The notes under the pieces: generated by a model
What the model saw: the letters and a program-made list of their open reading frames with translations, nothing else
The model's database searches: none
Told to the model about the DNA's origin: nothing
NCBI GenBank assembly: GCA_045837725.1
Contig: JBEWZL010000296.1
Location: forward strand, 1 to 64,000
From: Vermamoeba vermiformis
Lineage: Eukaryota > Tubulinea > Echinamoebida
DNA: 64,000 bases
Reading direction: 5' to 3'
Shown: positions 34,584-47,100 of the stretch, one piece after another
Position numbering within the stretch: position 1 is the stretch's first letter
Layout of the letters: each line of letters opens with the position of its first letter
Translations under genes and position numbers: made by a program

Positions 34584-37500
34584 ATGGTACGCTCGGTTAT
34601 TAGGTTCTTCGGGCTGAACATTGTCAAGATCCATTGCAATGTCTGCGAGGAAGTGTTGGATGAGAAATTCGTCCCGTGGGATTACATGTGCTGGACATGT
34701 GCCAATTTCGATTTATGCGAGAAGTGCTACAAAAATAAAAAGAATAGGCACGGACACGAGTTTCATAAACAATTAGGTGGGTAGTTTATGAAATCCGGTA
34801 AGAAAAAATCTAAATTTAATTTGCTAGTAACTGGCAAACATCCGAGAAATGGCAAAACAGTCTGCCAAATATTATGGTAATATTGAATTCGCTTTTTTAG
34901 TATTTAATTTAACGGTCAAAATTAGCGAGTCATTCGAACTGTATGCCACCCGGCCAGTTCTAGGCTGGAGAACGAAGAAAAAAGATTTATCATGGGACGA
35001 AAAGTTCACGTGGATCACTTACCGCGAGCTAAAAACCATGACAGACAATTTTGCGCAGAGGATTATTGGAGATCGGTCTCAAAAAAGTAGAATGTCAACT
35101 GCATCAACGTTGTATACTAACGCATTTGTAGGAGGATATAGTGGGCGTATCAGGCATTAATAGAGTCGAGTGGTTCGTCGCCGATCTAGCAACGTAAGAT
35201 AAAATTTGTTTTTATAATACTTCTAACCTCCTTAATAAGGATATTTTCTAAAGCAGTAACAGTCCCTATTCATACTACGTATGGTAAGTCTAGCTAAGTA
35301 ATTGTAGCTTTCGTGGCTAATTTGATTTTAATTGCAGACGAAAAAGTCGTTGAATTTATTTTAGAGCAAACTGAGCTCAAAATTGTTGTCTGTTCCGTCG
35401 ATTTAATAGAAAAAGTACGTAATAGGCGTTTATATAGTGATAAAGGATTAAAATTAAGCGATAATTTTTTTGGCAGTTCGCGGTTGCTGAAGACTCGTGT
35501 CCTAAATGGGAAATCTTAGTTTGCATGGACAATGTCAAACAAAAGGACTTGCCAATGCAATTCAAGAGGATAAAGTACTACACTTTCAACGATATAATGA
35601 AGCTCGTAAGTCACAATAGATCTGACCCGCGAGAAAAGGGCGAAGTAACATTTTTGTTATTGTAGGGCAAGAAGTCAAAGCTCAATCCGCACGACATACC
35701 CGACCAGAACGAAAACGACATGTTCACAATCAATTACACGAGTGGCAGCACTGGCATGCCAAAGGGTGTCATGCACTCGAACAAGGCTTTTTTGGCTGGT
35801 AAGAGCAAGCGATTAATTAACTTAGTAGCTAAAGTTTGTATCCCATAACTTAATTACAAGAATGGTGAAATTTTGCAAACGGATCTGATCGACAGATCCA
35901 CCTATCTTCTGAATATGAATGGCGACTTTTACTGATTTTGATGCTTACGACTATATCATAGGCTTAACAAAGTTCCCCGACACGATGGCCGTAACATTCA
36001 GCTACGAGCCACTGGCGCACAGCACGCGTCAAAATGACATCCAATTCTTCACGAATGGTGGTCGAATAGGACTCATCTCAGAGCTTAAAAATCTGTTTGA
36101 AGACTGTCAAATGGTCAATCCGACCACTATGGCTGGCGTGCCTCGTGTGTGGAACAAATTGTACAGTGAGTTCAACGAGGCTTTGTCCGCTGCTACACAG
36201 GGCCAGCCTAAAGAGGTAAAGAGCATCAATATACTTACTATACACGTGCTAATATGACCTTATGTTTAGCAACATCGAGCTATTGAGCGAAAAGTGCTGA
36301 GAGAGTTCGGCAAATTGCTCGGCAATCGCATCGAGGTAATCAGTGTTGGCGGAGCTCCGCCGAGCAAAGCAGTGATGAATTTCTTGCGACGATGCTTCCG
36401 ATGCTTTGTCGTTGACGGCTATGGCATCACTGAGGTGGGAGGTGTTACTGCAGATAGCACAGTAGACAACGATGCTCGTAAGAAGTTCACTCCATTGATT
36501 TGTTGGACACGAGTACCTGACGCTAATTTTATGACAGAATTGAAGCTGGTCGATTGGATGGAGTATAAGACCACCGATGATCCTCCTCGAGGCGAGATCG
36601 TAGTAAAAAGGTATGACTTAATTTGGTTACTTTTTTTAATTCGCACTTTCAGTCGCCAAATGGCCGCGGGATATTTCAAGAACGAAAAAGCCACGTAAGT
36701 GCGTCAATACTAAGAATATAACGATTTAATGCATTTGTATGGTAGCTCTGATGCTTTCAAGGACGGGTGGTTTCATACGGGAGATATCGGCGAGATGACT
36801 AAAACAGGATTAAAAGTTATTGGAAGAAAGAAACAAATCTTCAAGTTAGCGCAAGGCGAGTACGTTAGCCCTGAGCGACTCGAAAACATCTTTCAAAAGA
36901 GCGAATTTATCGATCAAATATTTATTCATGGCGATTCTTATCAAACTTACTTGGTACGTTTCCAAAGCCTTTATTACCATAAAAGGAAAAAAATCTAAAA
37001 TTCTCCCTAGGTAGCCGTTATTGTCATCAATACGGGTATTGTTATTCATTGGGCGAAGGGCAAAGGATTAGACGTAAGTTTACACGGTACTTACGCAGAA
37101 CTCGTCGCTGAGCAATGTTCTATTTTTAGACTTCAAACTTGGACAAACTATGCACGTCAAATGAGCTTTTCGAACAGATCATGTTTGAAATAGTCAAGTA
37201 CTCCACGGTAGAGAAGTTACTGCCATATGAGATCCCGCGTAACTATCATTTGACTACGGAGAAATTCACTATTGAGAACAAGAGAATGACGAGCTCTGAA
37301 AAGATTTGCAGACCTCAATTGGAAGCAGATTACAAGCAGTTGTTGCAAGACTTGTACAAGACCGCTGATGGCGCGACAGGTTAGTGTTCTTATTTTCCTT
37401 TTATGGAAATATCGATTAATAATCATTTGCAGAGGACAAACTCGTGCTAAATGAAGCTAACATTAAGAGACTGATGAATAACTTCACGCAAGAGACCGTC

Positions 37501-39542
37501 GACAAAGTGTTGACTGACGCGTTGAATCTGCCGAGTACGTAACCCTTGTTTCATGAATATCGTTGTCTAATGACACGTGTCATATAGAGGGTGCCGACAA
37601 GAAGTCTTTTGTGCAGCTTGGTGGTGATTCTCTGTCGGCCGTGAAGTTTGTCAACCTTCTGAACAATACCCTCTCCATCAAGGTACGAAAACAGTTTAGT
37701 GCTAATGGACCAACAGAGTTTCGTATTAATTCTAATTTTAGATGCAACCCGAGGACGTGTTCAAGAACGATAACATTGAAGACTTTGCAAAGTTAGTCAA
37801 AGATCGATGGGAACAAAATTTTAAGGATCAACCTACGACACCTGCACAGACAAAGCCAGACGACAACAACAGCAGTGTTAACGACACTAATGCCAATAAT
37901 ACTAACGTAAAGCCCGAAGAGACTAACCCCACGGTCAGTACCACCTACGCGGAGCCAAAGGAGTCGATGCATACGCTGCCTTTCATGGTGACCAACACTG
38001 AAAAATTCGATCCGGAGTTGATTAAATTGGACGAGAGTATTCAATTTGCATCAGCAGAGACGCGTGTCGCTCAGCCAAAGAACGCGTTTTTGACAGGTGT
38101 CACTGGCATCCTTGGCGTGTTCATTTTGTCAGAGTTGATGGAACAAACAGAATTTACTATCTATTGCCTCGTCCGTGATCGTAAGTAATGCATATTTTCC
38201 GTAAACCAACTAATTGACTTATTTCTAAGTGACTAGCCTTGGTAAAACAAATCCAACATTTGACGATAAGAAGGCAAAGAAGCGCATAAAGTCTGCCATG
38301 AAAAGAGCAGGCCTGTGGAGACATAGATATGGAAAGAGATTAGTACCTGTAAGTATTTGTGAACGTGGTATTGTATAGCCGACTTGCGAAAACTGACTTC
38401 TCGACTAGATTGCTGGAGACTTGTCATTACCCCTCCTAGGCCTCTCGAAAGACCGCTTTGAGCAATTGTGCACCGAAATCGACATCGTCTATCACAACGG
38501 TGCAGCAGTGAACTCCATTCAAACCTACGAGTATCATCGTGCTCCTAATGTACTTGGCACGCACGAGGTCATTCGGTTGGCGGCCACGAACAAAATCAAG
38601 CCATTGCACCACGTGTCCACATTATCTGTGTTTGAAAACATTGGTGTTGGTAAGTACACGTGACCATAGACTTTGAACTGGTTGACACCAATTTTTCCTA
38701 TTTAGGCAAGTGGTTCAGAGAAAACACAAAAATTCGTACGGTGAATTGTCCTGAGTCCGGTTATGGCCGTAGCAAATATGAAGCCGAGTTACTTTGCGAA
38801 CTGGCGAGAGAAAAGGGCTTACCGATCGCTATGTACAGACCTGGATCTGTTTCAGGTACACGGTGGATCCGATTACATCTTTTCTTTATTATTTGCTTAA
38901 TTTGTTATCTTGTAGGTCATAGTCAAAGTGGCTATTTAAAAGAAACAGATTTCATTAATCGCATGCTGATTGGCATCATCAATATGGCGGCTTATCCCGA
39001 ACCATTGGCTTCAAGTCACATCGAATTTACTCCTGTAGATTACGTTACAAAGGCCATGGTCTATTTAAGGTAATGTCAACTTTTCATGAAAACAACTTCC
39101 TAATTTGGATCTCATGAAAAGTTTACGGCCAACGAGCATTGGTGAGGCGTTTCATTTGACCAGCCCGCCAGTATTGTACAAGAATATCTTTGCAGCTATT
39201 TCAAGCTACGGATATTTTCTCGAAGAAGTTCAACTCACCGAAGTTTGGGCGGCGGATCTGTACGACATGCCCGAGAACTTACTCTTCCCTTATTTAGACA
39301 TGTTCACTCGCAACGTTGTGCCGTACGCCAAAGAAGTCAACGACTTTAAGACAAAGCAAGCATTGAAAGGGTCCAATATCACGTGCCCGCCAGCCAATGA
39401 CGCGTTGTTTCACACCTACTTGAAGTTCATGGAACAAACCAAGCTGATTTTGCCACCAGATCCAAATGCGTCACCAATGCTCGACCGGCAAGTCCCTGCA
39501 CAGAAAATCAAAGTTAAGTTAGTCAGCCCGGGAAACATTTAA
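34584..39542 (+). CDS. ZZ-finger / acyl-adenylating / carrier / thioester-reductase enzyme
   Basis: Many short exons encode roughly 1,300 aa. The N-terminus is a ZZ-type zinc finger (HCNVCEEVLD..YMCWTCANFDLCEKC..H.HEFHK). An acyl-CoA-synthetase-like adenylation domain follows, with NYTSGSTGMPKGVMHSN, AGVPRVWNKL, DGYGITEVGG and FHTGDIGEM. A phosphopantetheine carrier domain (QLGGDSLSAVKF, about 37615) and a Lys2/CAR-type reductase domain complete it, with NAD(P)-binding LTGVTGILG, substrate loop and YGRSKYEAELL. The order matches carboxylic acid reductases, which activate an acid and release the aldehyde. The ZZ finger is an unexpected addition. Junctions near 35160-35285 do not resolve cleanly in one frame and need transcript data. 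The gene ends ..VSPGNI at 39542. Confidence 0.8.
37571..37582. promoter_or_regulatory. Palindrome TGACACGTGTCA, copy 4
   Basis: A perfect copy inside the short intron just before the carrier-domain exon of the reductase gene. It lies only about 5 nt from the acceptor TAG. Confidence 0.7.
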
Positions 39543-39804
39543 AAGGAATTCGCTCGTAAGTACAGAGATCAGATCAGTCAGGAAACTTGTTGACACTAAC
39601 CGCCGTATTCTTTGATAGGGAGAATAGTGGCAAGGTTTTTATAGCAAGATCTTGTCCTCGAGATTTTACTCGACGTAGTGCTGACGCGGTCAAACTTTGG
39701 TCAACGGGACCAAAACTGCCTAAAAGAGCGAAGACTGAGTAACAATTGTGAATTCATCGAGCAATTAATAACCACAAGAGGGTCATAGAGTATTAATAAT
39801 ACAA

Positions 39805-41267
39805 ATGTCTTGGACAGCGCACAAAGATCCTGAAGCAGTGAAAGAACACTTTGATCCCGACGACGTCGTCATAGAAAAAGTCAAACGTCTTGCTCAATGG
39901 GTGAGAGACAGCAAGCACTTTACTGCCTTTACGGGTGCAGGTGTTTCTACATCAGCAGGTAATAATTAGCTTGACAGTCTTTACTTAAAAATCAAAAATT
40001 TTAATTTAATTAGCCTAAATCCAATGTAAAATTTAAGATGCGTATTACTTCGCACAATTTATTGTAGGATTTATAACGCTTTCGCGTGCTTTTCGCTAAC
40101 TTGAAGAATCGCATCAGGAATCCCGGATTTCAGAGGTCCCACTGGTGTTTGGACCCTTCGCGCCCAAGGCAAGGAGCCAGCGAATCGATCTACTTCAACT
40201 TTGAAGGCCATGCCAACTGCTACACATATGAGTTTGGTGCAATTGCAAAATACAGGTACGTGTTGCGATAAAGGAGATCCTTAGGTTCAATACAAAAACT
40301 GATCTTATTAGGGTACCTGAAGTATTTAATTAGCCAAAATACCGATGGTTTGCACAGACGTAGCGGTATATCACCAGACAAGGTACGTTAGGATTTATTA
40401 TTATTTTGGATCAGATCTGGTGCTTACCGAAAACTCGTTTAGCTCTCAGAATTACATGGTAATTCCAACTTAGAGCGATGTATTTCGTGCGGAAAAGAAT
40501 ATTTCCGAGATTTTCGTGCCGTTTCGAGCTACAAAAACGGTGCTCACGATCACAAGACTGGCCGTTCTTGTGTATCTTGCGGCGGAGATTTGCACGACAC
40601 GATCATCAATTTCAATGAAAATTTGCCTGAATTGCCGTTAAAGAAAGGATTCCAAAACGCGCGAGCATCAGATCTGATGTTGGTCCTTGGATCCAGCTTG
40701 ACCGTCAGCCCTGCAAAAACGATGCCCGAAACAGTGGCTAATAACGGCAAACGATTGGTCATTGTAAATTTGCAGAAGACTTATTTGGACAATGACGCGG
40801 CCATGGTGATTCATGCCAAGACGGATCAAGTCATGAATCTGCTTATGACCGAACTTGGCTTAGAAATTCCACAGTTCATTTTGCGACGACGAATTAAAGT
40901 TGATAAAAAATTGGACGAATTGGAATTGAGCGGCATTGAAGTGGATGGAACTCCAGCAACAATCATCCAGGGCCTGGAATACAAGTTTAATCAGAATGGA
41001 TCAGCCACGAAAACTGAACAATTGAAGATCAAGCTGGATCTGGCTGCTTATCAAACGGCTTTTATCAAAGTATACTTTTTTGGTAATTATAATGAGACAC
41101 CTATTGATTTGGAGATCCCGTTAAATCAACAAAATGACTTCAGTATTGTTTACGAGATTGGATTCAACCCTCAGACTGGTCAATGGAATATCGAAGGTCC
41201 GTTTAATGTGGAGAATATTATCACTAATAATACCAATACTACATCACGATATTGTCTTGTCCAATAA
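39805..41267 (+). CDS. NAD-dependent deacylase, SIRT6/SIRT7-like sirtuin
   Basis: Exon 1 starts at ATG 39805 (MSWTAHKDPEAVKEHFD). Signatures in order: FTGAGVSTSAG spliced to IPDFRGPTGVWT (NAD binding), THMSLVQLQ, ISQNTDGLHRRSG, the catalytic histidine in LSELHGNSN, zinc cysteines CISCGKEY and CVSCGGDL, and LGSSLTVSPA. These match class IV sirtuins (SIRT6/7), nuclear enzymes that deacylate histones. After about residue 270, a 130-aa beta-rich C-terminal extension (KLDELELSGIEVDGTPATII ..) replaces the usual basic tail. Its function is unknown; similar extensions occur in some SIRT6/7 relatives. The internal exons at 40110-40260 and 40310-40385 are inferred from splice phase. Confidence 0.88.
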
Positions 41268-41591
41268 TAATTATTTTTGCCGTCAATCATGTCAGTATAT
41301 TTATGGAATTGGATCCAACGCATTAGAAGTGATCTTCAAAGCGTATTAGTCATTGTACATAGACGCGCATTATCAAGAACTCAGAACGCGATCCCCAGAA
41401 TCTCCTCAGTTTGACTTTTGTTGACCACAAGTGACTACGAAATTTCATGCGTACCGACAGCGTGGGACCTGCTCGTCACACAATGGGACGAACGATTTCG
41501 ATAAAAATGAAAATGCTCGTAATTGTTGGGGTCAATTTACGGGAACAGAACGGTCCACCTGTTCAAATTGAATTTCAACAGATAATCAACA
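41268..41591. other. Intergenic, 324 bp
   Basis: This lies between the sirtuin stop and the next ATG on the same strand. An open frame at 41447-41641 overlaps the next start in another phase and is judged untranslated leader. Confidence 0.45.
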
Positions 41592-42500
41592 ATGTCTTCA
41601 AGCACATCCGCAGTATCTTCGACAATATTTTCGGACTTTGATGATTTTCAATGTTTCCTGCTTGGTCCTGAAGACAAGAGCCAGCTCAAGTCATTTGTGG
41701 GACCTGCTTTCGCGCTCGAGCCCTTAAACGCTCATTTAGGACAAGAAGGTCAGCTACAATCAACTAAATTCATCAACTTTGTCGTCGATAAGTATTCAGA
41801 TAACGGATACTGCCTCGCGATCAAAGAAAAAACCAGTAAGTTATCTCTTTTATTAACTCGCTGTCGCATCCAACAGAACACATTTGACGGCTATTAAGAT
41901 TATAGCAATAAATATGAAGATCATTTTACTAATATCCTATGATAGCCGGACAGATAGTAGCGACACTATTAGTCCTCGACTACATGGATGCGCATTCCAA
42001 GGATCTGGAGGCGTTTCTCAGCGCCGAGTGCGACGTCCTCAGCCCTATATTCCACCTTATTGATATGCTCCATGATAAATATTTCGAGACTAGGCCAAGG
42101 CCAACGGGAAGAGGCCAGGCGGTTGAGGTTATGGCGACTGCCGTGAATCCGATCTACTACAACAATGGACTGCTGAACATTATGTGCCATTTCTCCTTCT
42201 TAAACGTCATTCAGAAACACAAGGATGGAATTTTAATTTTATTAGAGCCAACTGGAGCTTTCTCTCAGGTAAAATTATATCTGCTTGGGATCCTCGAAAA
42301 GTCGTAATGAAATTCGGATTCTAAACAATAATTTTACATAGGCTGCTGGACTAAAAATAGGAGGTGTCAAGGTCGAAGAGATTTTGTACTCAGACTTCGA
42401 ATTTAATGGTACCAAGCCTTTCGAAACCGTCCCAAAACCGCACGATCGCATCACTCTGATAACTTTGCCAGCGTCTATCAAACCTGTAGCGCGACATTAA
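41592..42500 (+). CDS. GNAT-like acetyltransferase-fold protein
   Basis: Three exons (41592-41835, 41946-42268, 42342-42500) give 241 aa with matching phases. The layout fits a GNAT fold: GYCLAIKEKTTGQIVATLLVLDY (beta strands 3-4), EVMATAVNPIYYNNGLLNIM in the position of the acyl-CoA-binding strand and helix, and LEPTGAFSQAAGLKIGGVKVEEILYSDFEFNG near the end. The classic Q/RxxGxG/A loop is weak. It is probably a cytosolic or nuclear N-acetyltransferase-like protein; activity is not certain. It follows the sirtuin on the same strand. Confidence 0.55.
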
Positions 42501-42678
42501 AAACTAGTTGCCGATGTATTTATATGCAAAGCAATAAATTCTTGGAGTTAAGGGACAGGTGCGGGGAGTTCAATAATTTTTTGAGAACGGATGTATTTTA
42601 TTTTGCACGCACCAATACAATACAACAGAAGGCGGGCAGTGAATATCTAGATAAAACTGTTTATACTATTGAAGGACT

Positions 42679-44094
42679 ATGGAAAGATACACTACTCTCG
42701 GTATTGACAATGGAACGAGTAAGTTTAGAGAAATTCAAAGACTTTCAAGACTTTCGCTTCTATTTTTAATAAATTAAGTAGTTTATTATAACGAGATCTT
42801 GATTTGAATTGACATTAGATTAAAACAAAAATTAAAAAATTAATTATTTATTTTTAATATTTAATTAATACAGCTCATGTACGAGCTGGATTTTGGGGCG
42901 GCGAAGGTCGTAGAGCAGTAACACCTAATATTGTTGGGCGAGATATGAAATCAAATGCTGATCCCCCTCAATGGTACGTTGGTGACGATCTAACAGACAA
43001 ACCACGTCATTATTCAAGACAACGACCAATGGTAAAGGGCGTAGTAAATAATTGGGACCATATGGAAATGGTATGGCAAAATGTTTTGACGGAAGATTAT
43101 TTTTGCGCGGGAGATCTGAAACAATACGCGTTTGTCCTTACAGATCTGACCTTTTCCCCGAAAAGCCAACGCGAAAAAATGACGCAAATTATGTTCGAAT
43201 CGTTTGACGCCCCCGTTCTTAGAATAATAGACCATGCAGTGGCTACTTTAGGGTCCTTGCAAGACCGCACCGGCCTCGTAGTTGACATGGGTTACGACTC
43301 TATTCGCGTGGTGCCAGTACACAACGGCCATGCCCTGGCCCAGCACGGCATTGAACTGGATTATGGAGGCGCAATGTTGACTGAATATATGCTGATGATA
43401 TCATCGGCTGAGAGTAGACAGACTGCTGAACTAATCAAAGAAAAATTGTGTTACGTTGCGTTGGATTATGAACAAGAATTGCTTAAGGCCAAAAATGAGC
43501 CTCATTTGGTACAGAAAACATGTGACTTGCCCAATTATGATGTTTTTACTCTCGGTAAGTGCAACAGATCCGATCACGCGAAATTTCAAAAATATCTTAA
43601 TTTTTTCACAGCTGTTACTAACGATATTTCCTTATTAGGTATTGAACGATTCCAATGTCCCGAAGTCATGTTTAATCCTTCAATGATCAGTAGTACAGAT
43701 CCAAGTCTGCAGGAGGCGATTTATGACGTGCTTATGAAAGTCAGTCCAGACATTCGAAGTGAACTAGCAAACAGAGTGGTGGTGGGGGGAATGCCTTCGT
43801 TAATGCTAGGACTGTGCGAGAGATTGACAGTCTGAATTTGCCAAGTTGTGGCCGAAACAAGAAAAATTTCGAATAATTTCACCGCCCGGATGTTTCATCG
43901 CTCCGTTGTTAGGCGCGTGTTATGTACATCCGGAATGGGAACGTGCAACTTTTATGACCAAGCAGCAATACGACGAAAGCGGAGTAAGCCTAGTGCACAG
44001 TTTGTTTTATTAATACAACGTTTGCGGATCTGACAAACCAGGAAATTTTTTTCAGTTCGGAACTATTGGGCTCGATTTTGCCCATTGTAAATAG
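42679..44094 (+). CDS. Divergent actin-like protein 1, with a frame break
   Basis: Exons 42679-42718, 42874-43554, 43639-about 43835, then a resumed frame to a final exon ending at 44094. The actin fold is recognisable: LGIDNGT, GLVVDMGYDSIRVVPV, ELDYGGAMLTEYM, ELIKEKLCYVALDYEQEL and VVVGGMPSLMLGLCERL. It is highly diverged elsewhere. At about 43828-43845 the frame closes (ERLTV then stop), while the correct continuation (EFAKLWPKQEKFRIISPP) lies in another frame. No intron of normal size fits. It may be a sequence error or an early pseudogene. The last exon encodes a short, non-canonical end (FGTIGLDFAHCK). It is convergent with the CLU gene, 51 bp away. Confidence 0.6.
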
Positions 44095-44145
44095 AGTTAG
44101 TTGTAAAAGCTCAATTTTTTTATAAATACACGTTCAATTAGAACT

Positions 44146-47100
44146 TTAAATATCGCTCCAGTTGAATTCTATTAATGCTGGGGCTTGTCGTTGTGGCCGT
44201 TGCGCATCCACTTTTTGTTGTTGCGATGCACCCGTAGTCAACTGTTGCAATCTCGCACGCAATTCTTCTCGTTGTTGCTCGCTCAAATTGTGTAGCACTT
44301 GTTGCGACGAGTTATTTTCAGTTGGTTTCTTCGTTGTTTTGTCACTTTTACTTTTAGGCGGTTTTGTCTTTGGTCTTTTGCCACTACTATCATATCCAAA
44401 TAACGGATTAACAGCCGTAGCCAGTGTTGGGGCTGTACAGCGGATGGTTAGACACGTCATCATCTTCATCGGTGTCAGATCTGCCTCCACAACAAAACCA
44501 TCGCCTTTTCACGGCCTCCTTCATCGAGCTACTTGCACTCTCGTCTTCATCCTCTGAGGCACTGTTTTGAATCGAGCTCAACATCTCTAAGATTTGACTG
44601 GCTTGGGTTTTGGTGAATTGACTCGGATCGAAGCCAAGCTTGCGAATGAGTGCTGCGGTGGCTTCATCCAGTTGTGCACTCTGAAAAGGTTGTTAGCAGT
44701 GTTTCTGGAACTATTTCCCACAGTAATTTTGAAATTAAGTAAAAAAATTTGTGCGCTGAATGATCACAATCTCGATCAATCTCCCGCCTTATCCAAATAT
44801 GGTATTCACGCCGATCCCGCATGACAATGATGCCACCGGGGACCATTATAGTGTTACAAAACTTCAAGGTTCCACGTGACTGTGGTGCGGAGTGGTAATG
44901 TTCGAGATTCATCACTTCACGAAATTTCACGAAAGAAAAATGTAACGGACACGTACCTCATCAACAGGCTTTTCAGAAGCATCAGCGTACATCTCACCCG
45001 AGTGATAGGCTTGTTCAAAATTGAGCGTGTTGAGGTCGTCAGGACTGCTCTGTTTGATCAGTTGAATGTTGTTCATGGCTGCCGTTGTTTGCGGACTGTT
45101 TGCGCCCACAGTCTCCATGAAGATTTGATGCGCTTTTTCAAAATAACTTAACGCCTCGTCGTATTTCTAAGAATCAAACGTTAGTTAGGCCACACATTTC
45201 GAGTTTCGTTCCGTACTTGTAACTTCAAATGCAACAGTCCCAAGTTGTTGTTCGTGATGCCCAATGCAACGTGCACGTCACCATACGTAGCTTTGAATAT
45301 AGACAACGCTTTTTCGTAGTAATTTTTGCACTCGTCCAAGACTACGGTCCTTGTCGGACTGATTGTTTTTAACTGTCGCCAACAAATTTGAAGCCAAATG
45401 GTCAAGCGTGATGCCGACGTAAGTGTGCGTGTCGCCAAATGCTTTGATTTTGATATTTTTAGCCTGTTCCAGCAGCTTTTGTGCGCGGTCTCGGCGGCCA
45501 GTCGCAGCGTAAATTTTAGCCAAATTGTCCAAGGCAATACCAACTTCCGAGTGCTCAGGACCTCGTTGTCGCGTCAAAATTTCAAGGACATCTTTGCAGA
45601 TCGGTTTAGCTTTGCTGAATTCTTTTTGCGCGAACAAGACCTGCGCCAAGTTGTTCAAGGACTTTGCGACTTGCCAATGAAAATTATCAAATTTAGCTTG
45701 TTTGACGCGAATCACGTCCTCGAGCATTGTTTTGGCCTCTTGGAATCGCTGTTGTTTCGTGTAAACATGCGCCAATTTATCTTTCAAAGCGACCACTGCC
45801 AAGCTGTCCTGCGAGAAGCCATTTTCTTTCAAATACGCGATTTTCAAATCGATCACTGTAGCGAGCTCGGCCTCGGCCTTGTCGAACATGCCAAACTTAA
45901 TGTAGAAATCTGCTCGCTTTTCCATCAAGTCCGCAATGTCAGCCTTGTCGGCTCCAACAGCCTTCATAATATCCAAAGCCTTATTGTATTGTTCTTCAGC
46001 TTGATCTTTTTTGTTTTTGTCGCTGTACAAATCAGCCAAGTTTATGTGCGTCAGCGCGAGTTGCATGTGCGCGTCACCCAAAATGTCACGACGACTCTTC
46101 AGCTCGTCCAAATAGAATTTTTCCGCCTCCTCAAAGTTAGCTCGAAGCACGTCTTCAATGAACGGCTTTACTTGAATGAACTTCGCAATCGCTTGAATGC
46201 TGGCGACATCACCTTCTTTGAACGGTTGAGAAGTGTCAAAAAACGTGTCATTTTTCTTCTTGATTTCCTTTGTAATGGACTTATCAAACTCCACGCCGGT
46301 CAAAGCGGTGACTCGTTCGAATAATTTGACTCGACAGCCTTGCCCCTGATTCACTATCTCGTGCATATTTGGCTCAAGCACGGATGACGCGTATTTGACA
46401 TGTTTTTCATAATCATCTGTACTATTGCATTCAGGACTATAGAAGCATTATAAACATCATATTCAATAATAATAGAAGTACTTACTAAAATATAAATCGC
46501 TTCACGATGGCTTCCTTCACACTAACATCCCAAAAATTATCCGCATCCGGCCTGCCGCCAAAAATTTTCCATCAGTTGGTCATATATGGTTAATACTAGT
46601 GGATATATAACTCACCCTTGACCTAGTAACAAGTTGAAGTAATTTATCGCGAGTTCTTTGCTGCGTGAAGGAATGTCATTGATGATGTTGCGCCATTCAC
46701 TGAACAGCACGCTTTTGAAAGCACGTGCCACCAACTCGATCAACAGCACGAGGTGCACATCGCGGTCATATTCACTGTGCGTGTTGTCCTTAGAATGTGC
46801 ATACACTGAGCCCAAGTACCGCACATTTACTCCGTGCGCGTGCATCTCGTCTTTAATGCCTCGCGCCAAAAATCCTTTGTTCCGGGCCAATTTGTTCGGA
46901 ATAATATCCGCCAATATTCGTCGAGTGGCAGCACGGACCTCCCTATAAGAACTAAATAAGACCAAATACAACCATTTAATTATCACTTACTCGTTGTGCT
47001 CCTCCTGATTCGGTCTGCCAAATTGACAGAACGCGTCTGAACTGAGCGGGACGGGATTAGATTTGACAAGTTCAGGCCTCAGCAGCTTGTACAGGTGACA

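Noticed and set aside
41447-41641. Plus-strand frame of 64 codons before the GNAT-like gene
   Set aside because: It overlaps the GNAT-like start in another phase and lacks a domain; it is probably untranslated leader.
45398-46324. Plus-strand open frame of 308 codons
   Set aside because: It is antisense to the TPR array of the CLU gene, which has clear family motifs on the minus strand.
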